This document shows, piece after piece, positions 6,255 through 12,880 of a stretch of 27,138 nucleotides of DNA; position 1 is the stretch's first letter, and every line of letters starts with the position of its first letter. A program made the translations under genes and the position numbers. The notes beneath the pieces were generated by a model. It was given only the letters and a program-made list of their open reading frames with translations, did not search any database and was not told the DNA's origin. The DNA is from a virus, in the IMG/VR virus record IMGVR_UViG_3300036881_000003, positions 1 through 27,138 of that record. The stretch is one strand, 5' to 3'.

Positions 6255-6506
6255 GTGCGAATGCCATTCGAGAGCCGCCCCATCGACCCTCGTGCTTACC
6301 CTGCGCTAGAGCGCGCCGTGAAGGCCACGGCTGAGCTACGCAGTGGCGAAGCCAGGCACGCTCAGCTCATCCAAGACCGGGCGGAAGCCATCGGAGAGGC
6401 AAGAGGGCACGGATTGACTCTCGATGCCATAGCGACGCGCCTGGGCGTGTCTCGTGAGCGTGTGAGGCAGATGGCCAGCCCGAACGCGAAGAACCCCCGG
6501 CCGTAG
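6255..6506 (+). CDS. Small helix-turn-helix protein, sigma region 4-like (83 aa)
   Basis: Residues about 52-73 (HGLTLDAIATRLGVSRERVRQM) form a helix-turn-helix closely resembling sigma-70 region 4. The preceding 30 residues are a probable helix (GEARHAQLIQDRAEAIGEAR). The GTG at 6255 follows GGAGG at seven bases; the ATG two codons on is less well spaced. Apart from the integrase this is the only convincing plus-strand gene. It is divergent from cassette B, with promoter P2 in the gap of about 90 bases. Its last codons and stop lie within the shared terminator hairpin. It is a natural candidate regulator of P1-P3, though it is not a classical repressor. Confidence 0.8.
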   Translation: MRMPFESRPIDPRAYPALERAVKATAELRSGEARHAQLIQDRAEAIGEARGHGLTLDAIATRLGVSRERVRQMASPNAKNPRP

Positions 6507-6514
6507 CCAGGGGT
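6487..6514 (-). terminator. Terminator of cassette A, possibly bidirectional
   Basis: The minus-strand RNA is ACCCCUGGC-UACG-GCCGGGGGU followed by UUCUUCG, a UNCG tetraloop terminator nearly identical to the one at 4098. The plus-strand gene at 6255 ends inside it, so it may also stop transcription from that side, although the plus-strand tail (CCTCGTGTCTC) is only weakly U-rich. Confidence 0.85.
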
Positions 6515-6540
6515 CCTCGTGTCTCAGGTTTGCAGTGTTG

Positions 6541-6972
6541 CTACCGGCTCTTGAGCCACGCTTCTGCCGCAGCCCTACCTGCCTCTTCCGCACTACCCTG
6601 CCGATTCTTCAGCCACTCGGCACGAGCAGCCGCACCGTAAGCCTCTACGCTGTCGAACAGCGCAGGATTCGGAACGGTAATGACTGGCTTCGTGACGGTC
6701 GGAGTGGTGACCGTTCGCTTCGTGCCGCACTTGTTGGCTGCCTCTTGTGTCCGGTGATTGACCGAACACCCGGCATGGCGGTAGACAGGGCTGCGACGGC
6801 GTGGCTTCGTGTTGAGTTTGCGAGTGATGCTGTAGCCCGCGTTGCTAACCGGGTGCAGCGACCGGCGTGCTCTCTTGACACTCTTCGGAGTGGCGGCACG
6901 CTTCACTGACCGCACAGGATGAGCCACACGGCGCACCTTGCGGGGGACGAGTGCTCTGGTCAGGAACCCCAT
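6541..6972 (-). CDS. Very basic protein of unknown function (143 aa)
   Basis: The first 80 residues are dominated by Arg and Lys (for example RKVRRVAHPVRSVKRA), suggesting contact with nucleic acid or with anionic lipid or wall polymer. A central HAGCSVNHRTQEAANKC with two Cys is followed by a Thr/Val/Pro linker. A helical C-terminus carries a repeated AEWLKNR / AEAWLKSR element. I do not recognise the family. Its start overlaps the lipoprotein stop as TGATG. Last gene of cassette A. Confidence 0.7.
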   Translation of the reverse strand: MGFLTRALVPRKVRRVAHPVRSVKRAATPKSVKRARRSLHPVSNAGYSITRKLNTKPRRRSPVYRHAGCSVNHRTQEAANKCGTKRTVTTPTVTKPVITVPNPALFDSVEAYGAAARAEWLKNRQGSAEEAGRAAAEAWLKSR

Positions 6973-7457
6973 CAGGACGCCGGGGGCAGACCGAGGTCAT
7001 GCCGCAGTGCCGAACTGTCAGCAGAAGCCGCAGCAAGGTCGGTATTCAGACCGGGGGTGTTCACTTCTAGGGCATCGGCTGACAACCGGTCAAGGTCGGC
7101 AACGAATGCCTTCGCGTCTGCCTGTGTATTCGCAGGGTAGGTCAGGACTTGCAACTGGTTAGCCGCAGTCTTGAAACACGCTGACAGTGCGGCATAGTTC
7201 GTCGTGCCGCTCTGTGCCGAATCGCAAGTGTTGAGCGTGGTCAAGATGCTCAGCACTTGCGGACCGACCGCCGTAGTCGTCGCAACCGGTGCGGGTGCCA
7301 CGGTGGTGGTCGGTGCCGGTGCTCTAGCAGTCACTGGCGCTGACGCCTTCGCTGCTGGCTTGGTTGCCGTGCTCGAACCACAAGCACCCACCGCGAGTCC
7401 GGCGATTGCCACGACCGCCAGGCTCACGACTAGCTTCTGAATCTTGCGGGCACTCAC
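6972..7457 (-). CDS. Prophage-encoded lipoprotein (161 aa)
   Basis: The N-terminus has a basic n-region (SARKIQK), a hydrophobic core (LVVSLAVVAIAGLA) and the lipobox VGAC with Cys26 as the predicted lipidation site. A Pro/Thr/Ala-rich spacer (about 30-65) leads to a helical domain (about 68-161) with two Cys (NTCDSAQ, SACFKTA) likely joined by a disulfide. Prophage lipoproteins can block DNA injection by superinfecting phages, but no specific exclusion family is recognised. The GTG start overlaps the upstream stop as GTGA. The first 37 bases nearly duplicate the 5' end of the preceding gene. Confidence 0.85.
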   Translation of the reverse strand: MSARKIQKLVVSLAVVAIAGLAVGACGSSTATKPAAKASAPVTARAPAPTTTVAPAPVATTTAVGPQVLSILTTLNTCDSAQSGTTNYAALSACFKTAANQLQVLTYPANTQADAKAFVADLDRLSADALEVNTPGLNTDLAAASADSSALRHDLGLPPAS

Positions 7458-7930
7458 GACGACACCGGTGCGGCAGGCAGACCGTTGTCACTGTTGGCGA
7501 ATCTGCGCTCGTACACCCATGCGACGATGCCGACGATGGAAGCAACGAGCGTCAACCAAAGGCCCGCCCCGACACTTGCACCGACCGTGGTGCCAAACAC
7601 CTGGGTGTGGGCGATAGTCGAGACATGGATGGTGTCATAGAGACTCGTGCCCAAAGCCACCAAGAGTGCGACCGGCACACCGACCTTGACCAAAATCTTG
7701 CTGACCATCTTCTCGACGTTAGTCCTGAGGTAGACCAACACGCCGACCAGTGCCACAGCGCCCGCAACCAAGGTGATGCGACCATCGCCTGAAGTCCCGT
7801 TCACGCTGAAGACCAGCACCGAAGCCCACGGCAAGAATGCACCGAGGATGATAGCGACGGCTGCTCCAAAGGCAGTCCAAACGGCTGCCTGGCTCACTAC
7901 TGTTGCCTTCTGAATCCTGCGGGCACTCAT
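7454..7930 (-). CDS. Four-helix membrane protein (158 aa)
   Basis: Four hydrophobic segments are visible: about 14-38 (VWTAFGAAVAIILGAFLPWA), 52-69, 77-96 and 116-144, with a short charged C-terminus (VYERRFANS). The first extracytoplasmic loop contains NGTSGDGRITL. This resembles widespread small actinobacterial membrane proteins whose FLPW and GTxGDG motifs flank the first loop; their function is unknown. The ATG at 7930 overlaps the upstream stop as ATGA. Its coupling with the lipoprotein gene suggests the two act together at the membrane. Confidence 0.8.
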   Translation of the reverse strand: MSARRIQKATVVSQAAVWTAFGAAVAIILGAFLPWASVLVFSVNGTSGDGRITLVAGAVALVGVLVYLRTNVEKMVSKILVKVGVPVALLVALGTSLYDTIHVSTIAHTQVFGTTVGASVGAGLWLTLVASIVGIVAWVYERRFANSDNGLPAAPVSS

Positions 7931-8157
7931 GCTGCTGCCTCCGGGTACAGGTACTTTGTCCGACCTTCAGTGACGAGACCCGATGCCATGATTTCGGCAA
8001 AGCCACTGGCAGGACGCTCCGGGACTTCTTCGGTGGCTTGGATCTTCTTGACGAACCGCTCGGCGCGGTCCTGGTCCCACCCGTGCAGGTTGACCATGTA
8101 CTCGACAAGGTTGTCGAAATCGACCTTCTTGCCCTTCTCTGCCTTGCGTCCGAACAT
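7927..8157 (-). CDS. Small charged protein (76 aa), first gene of cassette A
   Basis: Starts MFGRKAEKGKKVDFDNLVEY and is hydrophilic, with a probable helix (WDQDRAERFVKKIQA). No recognised family, no export signal. GGAGAG lies about ten bases before the ATG. It is directly downstream of promoter P3 and coupled by ATGA to the membrane-protein gene, so it may be a cytoplasmic partner of that protein. Confidence 0.75.
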   Translation of the reverse strand: MFGRKAEKGKKVDFDNLVEYMVNLHGWDQDRAERFVKKIQATEEVPERPASGFAEIMASGLVTEGRTKYLYPEAAA

Positions 8158-8179
8158 CTTGGACTCTCTCTCCGTTAGC

Positions 8180-8193
8180 GGGACTTGTGTCCC
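8180..8193. promoter_or_regulatory. Second operator-like palindrome below P3
   Basis: GGGACTTGTGTCCC is a palindrome with the same GACTTGTGTC core as the element over the -35 of P1-P3, in the opposite orientation. It lies just downstream of the P3 -10 box, in the leader of cassette A. P1 and P2 have no such second copy. Confidence 0.55.
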
Positions 8194-8199
8194 ACTGCA

Positions 8200-8229
8200 A
8201 GACTAGCCTTCCCTGGTGACACAAGTCAA
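8200..8229 (-). promoter_or_regulatory. Promoter P3 (cassette A) with overlapping palindrome
   Basis: Minus-strand TTGACT (8224-8229) and TAGTCT (8200-8205), 18-base spacer, with GTGACACAAGTCAA (8216-8229) over the -35. Upstream conservation with P1 extends through GTTTACACGCA. It lies between the end of the structural operon and cassette A. I see no convincing terminator for the structural operon before it, so read-through from the late operon is possible. Confidence 0.85.
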
Positions 8230-8247
8230 CCCGTTTACACGCAGGCC

Positions 8248-8418
8248 CTAGACGGCCCTGGAGAGCCGTGTGGGGCCGGGTTCGTGCCGAGTGATGGTTA
8301 CTACGTGACCTTGGTGTTCAAGGACAAGGACGAGCGCCTGTGCCGACTGGTGCAGGCTGAAGCGCTCGGAGTAGGCGCTGTCCCATTCCACCAACCAGTA
8401 CCGGTGCGCGGCGTACAT
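8248..8418 (-). CDS. Small protein at the end of the tail operon (56 aa)
   Basis: The frame starts MYAAHRYWLVEWDSAYSERF and ends with a basic PTRLSRAV; there is no membrane segment or known domain. The ATG lies two bases after the upstream TAG with no Shine-Dalgarno sequence, so translation is probably by reinitiation. Amino-acid use looks protein-like (aromatic-rich N-terminus, amphipathic middle), and no other frame in this gap does. It is the last structural-operon gene before promoter P3. Confidence 0.6.
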   Translation of the reverse strand: MYAAHRYWLVEWDSAYSERFSLHQSAQALVLVLEHQGHVVTITRHEPGPTRLSRAV

Positions 8419-8420
8419 GG

Positions 8421-8636
8421 CTAGACACTGGTCACTGTCTCGTAGTGGGCAGCTCCCCCGACCACCAGCTTGTTCAGTGTGGTGTCGAAGTAGAGAAACC
8501 CTTTGACGTACGCGGGTCGCGCAGCGGTGGTGTATTGGGGCGGACGCCAGTTGCGCTCAAGGTGAGCAATCCGCTTCTCCATGTCCTTGATCTTGGCGAC
8601 CAGGAAGCTGGACGCTGGCAGGTTCAGTTGTCCCAT
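8421..8636 (-). CDS. Small tail-associated protein (71 aa)
   Basis: Residues about 12-30 (LVAKIKDMEKRIAHLERNW) form a short coiled coil. The C-terminal half, with AYVKGFLYFDTTLNKLVVGG, resembles the peptide-like repeat at the end of phage fibre and appendage proteins (FDTTLNKL is typical of tail-fibre segments). The ATG at 8636 follows GAGG at five bases and lies eight bases after the hub gene. It could trimerise as a small fibre or as a chaperone for one. Confidence 0.7.
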   Translation of the reverse strand: MGQLNLPASSFLVAKIKDMEKRIAHLERNWRPPQYTTAARPAYVKGFLYFDTTLNKLVVGGAAHYETVTSV

Positions 8637-8643
8637 GGTGACC

Positions 8644-11600
8644 TCATGTCGGTGGTGCTGAGATGGTGGCACTCGGAGGAAGGTTGAAGGTGAGCGTGAC
8701 CGTGGAGACGCCTTCTTCGGTGATGGCGTAGTCCAGGCCGACGATGCGCCAGTCAGAATCGTTGCCGTCAGGGAATCGTTCGTCAGGCTCGATGATCCAA
8801 CGCACGTCGTCACCGAGTGCGTATGCAGTCGGGTCCGGGTCGCTGAAGAGTGGCATGATCAGCGTCGGCACCGTGATCGGGTACGCCTGCATGGTCAGGT
8901 CTTCATCGACCACAGCGGCAAGCACATCTGCACTGAGGATGTTGGTGTACGAAACCACCTGCTCAAGTCTCGGCCAGCCTTCAGAGGTCGGCGTGATGGG
9001 ACCGGGGACGTATTGGGTCAGCGCTATAGCAGAGCCAGAACCAGTGCCATGGATGGTGGAACCTTGCGAGGTTGCATCCTGAGGGTACGAGTAGTCGTGC
9101 GTTGCGGTGGTGACGATGGTGATGCTGTCGACGTTGGCGAGTCGACCCCGGCGCGGATACGCCATGTTGAGTTTCAGAGTCGGCACGCCACTGGTGCTGT
9201 AAGCAACGTCGATGGCATAGTCGAAACCGACTCCGTAGCCCATGGCCGTCAGGCTGGTGACGATGGAGTCGACCGTGGCGATAGACGAGAGCGGGTAGGT
9301 CTCCACCACCCAATCACCCGTGGGGCCAGTACCACCAGGCGTCGGAGATCCGTTGTTCTGGTTGATGGCGAGTGGGAATCCGGTGGTCGAACCGAACGCA
9401 GAATCCGGCAGACTTGTGACGGGGTCTGTGGTGGCCAAAGCATCGGAGATGACCTGAGCAGCAATCGCCATCGGGTCCCCACCCGCGGCCCACGTTGCGG
9501 TGTAGTCAGCAGCTTGGACCCTACTGGCGAAGTAGGACCAGAATTCCTTGCCTTGAATCGGCACCGCGTCAGCACTGGACCTCTGGAAGTTGACGGTCCA
9601 AATCAGGAACCCGGCAAGCAGGTGTCCCGCGTAGTCGATGAACAACGCGGTGCGACCGGGCTGAATGATCTGTCCAGGGAACAGCTTGCGAACCTTCGGG
9701 TCCAAGAAGTTCAGGGAAGCAGAGAAGGTGCCGGGCGTGTTCAGTCTCTGCGACCATGTGACGCCAGTGAACGGCAACTCTGCGAGCATGTCGCCAGTCA
9801 TCACATCGAACAGCAGGTACGTGATCGGGTTGGTCGTCGGCGTCTTGATGGCCAACGGCAGTGGGCCAGGCGGTGGTGGTGGTGGAATGGCAGTGAGACC
9901 GTTGGCGATGCTCGTGAAAGAGACAATGCCGTAACCATTGCCCGTGCCAGGAACCAAGCCAGCAGCGGTCGCCACGAACACAGCAGAGGAAGAAGCAGAC
10001 GGTGCCACGACTCCCGCTGCTGTAGCAGTCACCGTTGTTGCAGTGAACGAACCTGCGCCCGTAGCCCTGTTGGCCAGCAAGACGTTCTCACCAGCAAAGT
10101 AGGTCGGCAGTACGTCGTAGGCGTAGTCACTCTCATCAGTGACATAGATCAGGTTCGCGCCGAGAGCAACGCTCGCGAGCATCTGCGTCGTGGCGTTGGC
10201 CAGTGGGGTGGCCTGAACGATGTGGCAGATGAGAATGCCAGCGTTGGTGTAGCTAGGCGGTGGGTACAGCAGGAAGTTCGCGTAGATGTCCTCGAAGACA
10301 CAGATGCCGTCGCAAACGGTTGGAGAAATGTAGCCGGGGTCCGGGGTCGTACCGGGGTTGAGAATCGTTTTGGAACCAGCGTGCGCAGCGTGCACGAAAG
10401 CAGTCAGGGTGGTGTAGTACGCCACCTTCGTGGACAGAGTGCTTCCCTCATCGAAGAAGATGCTGTGGATGCCGTAGAGGGTTGACCACTTCGTGACCAT
10501 CGCCTCAACGGTGCCGGTCGCTGTGGCACCGTAGTTGGTGGGCACATAGCCAAGGACTGTCCAACCAGCAGCGATGGCAGCAGCGATTGCCGTGGTGTAG
10601 TCGGAGTCAACTACCGTGCCGGGTCCACTGTTGACGTTGGCGATGACGTAGCCGCGGCCACCAGAAGGTGAACCAAAAGACGCACCCCACATGCCAACCG
10701 TTGGGTACTGGTAAGCAGGGATGATGTACGTGGCGTCCAGAGGAATGCCCGCATCGTTGTAGCTCGTGATGGTCTGCGAACCACTGGCGGGCAGACTGAG
10801 CGCACCAACAGCCAACGCGGTGACGGTCGTGTCGCATTCAGCCAAACCGGAGACGGCGGGCGTGCCGACTGCCGACGCGGTGACGGCGACAGTGAGAGCA
10901 CCCATCGACCGCCATGTGCCGACGGCAGTTGCGGTGACGCTGACTGTTCCGGGAGCGGTGGCTAGGTCAGGGTTCGGAGCATCGAGCAGGACGTTCTCGT
11001 TGGTGAAGTAGCCCGGCAACACGTCGTAGTTGCCATCAGACTCATCGGTGACGTACTGAAGTGTTGCCCCGAGTGCTGCGCTGGCTGCGATCTGACTCAC
11101 TGCGTTGATGATCGGCACATTCTGAACAATGTGGCCGATCATCACAGGCGAGCCGGTGTAGTTCGGAGGTGGCGTCGACTGGAACGTCGCGTAGGTGTCC
11201 TCGAAGACGATGAGTCCGTCACAGACTGCCGTGGCGAAGTAGCCAGAGTTCGGAACCGTGCCAGTGTTCAGGATCGACAGCGAACCACCATGTGCAGCGT
11301 GCACGAAAGCAGTCAGCGTCGTGTAGTACGCGACCTCAGTGGACAGCGCGCTCGCGCGGTCGAAGAAGATGTCGTGGACACCGTAGAGAGTCGACCATCG
11401 AGTGATGTTGGTTTCGACGGTGGCAGATGCTATGCCGCCGACGTTCGTGTCGACGTAACCAAGCACTCGCCAACCAGCAGACCGTGCATTAGCGATGGCA
11501 GTCGTGTAGTCGGAGTCGACCGTTGTGCCGGGACCAGAAGCCGGGTTGGCGATGACGTAACCGGGGTATCCGTTCGGAGCGTCGGCATAGAGCGTCGGCC

Positions 11601-11715
11601 ACAGTCCGACAGTCGGGTACTGGTAGGCCGGGATGATGAAGGTGGCAGCCACCGGCACGCCAGCACTGTTGCGGGTCGTGATGGTCTGCAAACCTGTGCC
11701 TGCAAAGGTAGTCAC
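8644..11715 (-). CDS. Tail hub protein with two N-terminal spherulin-4 (GH135-like) glycosidase domains
   Basis: A 1023-residue fusion. Domains at about 8-245 and 311-548 match the spherulation-specific family 4 / GH135 fold: IIPAYQYPTVG, GPGT-VDSDYTTAI, VLGYV-TN, WSTLYG, IFFD, ILN-GT-P, VFED-YA. Conserved acidic/amide positions occur in both copies (Asp119, Asn150, Glu172; Asp422, Asn453, Glu475) with identical spacing, so both look catalytically competent. Each domain is followed by degenerate VTATAVG-type linker repeats. A polyproline hinge (611-617) leads to a C-terminal hub domain (about 630-1023) of the siphovirus Gp37-like kind (SQRLNTPGTFSASLNF, GFLIWTVNF). GH135 enzymes cut galactosamine-containing polysaccharide, so I infer a virion-borne depolymerase. 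The start is a GTG after AGG. Confidence 0.88.
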   Translation of the reverse strand: MTTFAGTGLQTITTRNSAGVPVAATFIIPAYQYPTVGLWPTLYADAPNGYPGYVIANPASGPGTTVDSDYTTAIANARSAGWRVLGYVDTNVGGIASATVETNITRWSTLYGVHDIFFDRASALSTEVAYYTTLTAFVHAAHGGSLSILNTGTVPNSGYFATAVCDGLIVFEDTYATFQSTPPPNYTGSPVMIGHIVQNVPIINAVSQIAASAALGATLQYVTDESDGNYDVLPGYFTNENVLLDAPNPDLATAPGTVSVTATAVGTWRSMGALTVAVTASAVGTPAVSGLAECDTTVTALAVGALSLPASGSQTITSYNDAGIPLDATYIIPAYQYPTVGMWGASFGSPSGGRGYVIANVNSGPGTVVDSDYTTAIAAAIAAGWTVLGYVPTNYGATATGTVEAMVTKWSTLYGIHSIFFDEGSTLSTKVAYYTTLTAFVHAAHAGSKTILNPGTTPDPGYISPTVCDGICVFEDIYANFLLYPPPSYTNAGILICHIVQATPLANATTQMLASVALGANLIYVTDESDYAYDVLPTYFAGENVLLANRATGAGSFTATTVTATAAGVVAPSASSSAVFVATAAGLVPGTGNGYGIVSFTSIANGLTAIPPPPPPGPLPLAIKTPTTNPITYLLFDVMTGDMLAELPFTGVTWSQRLNTPGTFSASLNFLDPKVRKLFPGQIIQPGRTALFIDYAGHLLAGFLIWTVNFQRSSADAVPIQGKEFWSYFASRVQAADYTATWAAGGDPMAIAAQVISDALATTDPVTSLPDSAFGSTTGFPLAINQNNGSPTPGGTGPTGDWVVETYPLSSIATVDSIVTSLTAMGYGVGFDYAIDVAYSTSGVPTLKLNMAYPRRGRLANVDSITIVTTATHDYSYPQDATSQGSTIHGTGSGSAIALTQYVPGPITPTSEGWPRLEQVVSYTNILSADVLAAVVDEDLTMQAYPITVPTLIMPLFSDPDPTAYALGDDVRWIIEPDERFPDGNDSDWRIVGLDYAITEEGVSTVTLTFNLPPSATISAPPT
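10072..11694 (-). repeat. In-gene tandem duplication of the glycosidase module (period 909 bases)
   Basis: The two spherulin-4 domains are direct repeats offset by 909 bases (303 codons). Near-identical DNA persists in places, such as CAGCGTGCACGAAAGCAGTC at 10386 and again at 11295. Elsewhere the copies have diverged, more at the nucleotide than at the protein level. Confidence 0.9.
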
Positions 11716-11728
11716 GCTGACCTACGGA

Positions 11729-12862
11729 TCAGGTCTTGACGAAGACGGCGACACCCATGGACGGCTGAAGGTTGTTGTGGCCCCAGCCCGCAACAGATAC
11801 ACCGTCATCGGTAGTACCAGAGATCCCAACAGTGAAACCGTGATTATGGTCTGTGTTGTTCGGCCCCATGTTGCCCGACTCTGACCAACCCCACGTCCCC
11901 GTGAAGGCAGGCAGTTTCCAACCGCTGCCAGGCGAATCGAGCAGGACGTTCCAGCCAGGGGAGTGGATGTGTGTTGCAGACTCTCCACCAGTCGTGCCAG
12001 CACCGGAACCAGAGACATTGTGATAATGCGGAGCCAGTTCGGCTTGGCTCAGTGTGTGCACAGCCTCACCTAGCACACCATTGCCATACACCCCACCGAT
12101 GGTGAAGGACGGTGCTTGGTTAGAGCCGACAGAACCGACACCGACACCGACCACACCTCGCCTATCAGGAACGTTGAACGTGGTCGATCCGTCACCGGGA
12201 CCGTAAGTGGTGCTGATGGCAGCGAACAGAGCCGCATAGGTTGTGCGGCTGTAGGCCGTGCCGTCGCAGTAGAGCCAACCGGCCTGCGATGCCATGGACG
12301 CAGATTCCTTGTAGTCACCAGGTCTCCACTGACCTGAGCTGATGATCTCTCGGTTGTCGCCTGAGGTGTAGGAAGCCGACGAACTTGCCGATGCCGGGAT
12401 GAGCCAGGTGCTCAAGAGCAGACTGTTGTGCGGAGTGGCGGGCACGAGCGGAGTGGCGGCGGGCGTTCCGTAAGTGACAAGCAGTCCCCACTGGTCAGAG
12501 CCACCAGGCAGCGTCGGATTGCCAGCCGGGTAGGTGGTGTCGTTGACCGTTGCCGTGATGAGGACGTACATCGGCTCTGAGCCGTTCGGGGTGATGGGCA
12601 GATTGACAGTCGCATCATTGAATGCGAAGTACAGGCCCTGATATGGCCCCTGTGTGCCAGGAATCCACGCCTGTCCTTCGGCCACGTTGATGGAGTTGCC
12701 GGTGCCAGCAGAGCAAGCCAAGTCACCTGCGTTGACGACGCCACCAAGCGCGCCCGTCAGTCCACCGATCCCCGGTGGCAGCAGTGAACCAAGCGCGAGT
12801 CGGAAGAGTTGCGCGGAGTGGTACTGATCTTCAATTGCGAAGGGTGGATTCTCAGCAGTCAT
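11729..12862 (-). CDS. Tail fibre / receptor-binding protein with collar domain
   Basis: A 377-residue protein. The centre (about 190-235) carries the phage tail collar domain: GWLYCDGTAYSRTTYAALF and FNVPDRRGVVGVG. The C-terminus is rich in His pairs (HYHN, HIHS, DHNHG), typical of metal-stabilised trimeric fibre tips, and ends NLQPSMGVAVFVKT, a common collar-family ending. The N-terminal part probably attaches to the baseplate. AAGGA precedes the ATG by nine bases. It sits between the distal tail protein and the hub, so a receptor-binding or adhesion role is likely; the receptor is unknown. Confidence 0.88.
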   Translation of the reverse strand: MTAENPPFAIEDQYHSAQLFRLALGSLLPPGIGGLTGALGGVVNAGDLACSAGTGNSINVAEGQAWIPGTQGPYQGLYFAFNDATVNLPITPNGSEPMYVLITATVNDTTYPAGNPTLPGGSDQWGLLVTYGTPAATPLVPATPHNSLLLSTWLIPASASSSASYTSGDNREIISSGQWRPGDYKESASMASQAGWLYCDGTAYSRTTYAALFAAISTTYGPGDGSTTFNVPDRRGVVGVGVGSVGSNQAPSFTIGGVYGNGVLGEAVHTLSQAELAPHYHNVSGSGAGTTGGESATHIHSPGWNVLLDSPGSGWKLPAFTGTWGWSESGNMGPNNTDHNHGFTVGISGTTDDGVSVAGWGHNNLQPSMGVAVFVKT

Positions 12863-12880
12863 GTTTGTGGTTCCTTTTGG

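Noticed and set aside
9013-10485. 490-codon plus-strand frame
   Set aside because: It is the antisense shadow of the tail hub gene; composition is Arg/Gly/Val-rich without a protein pattern.
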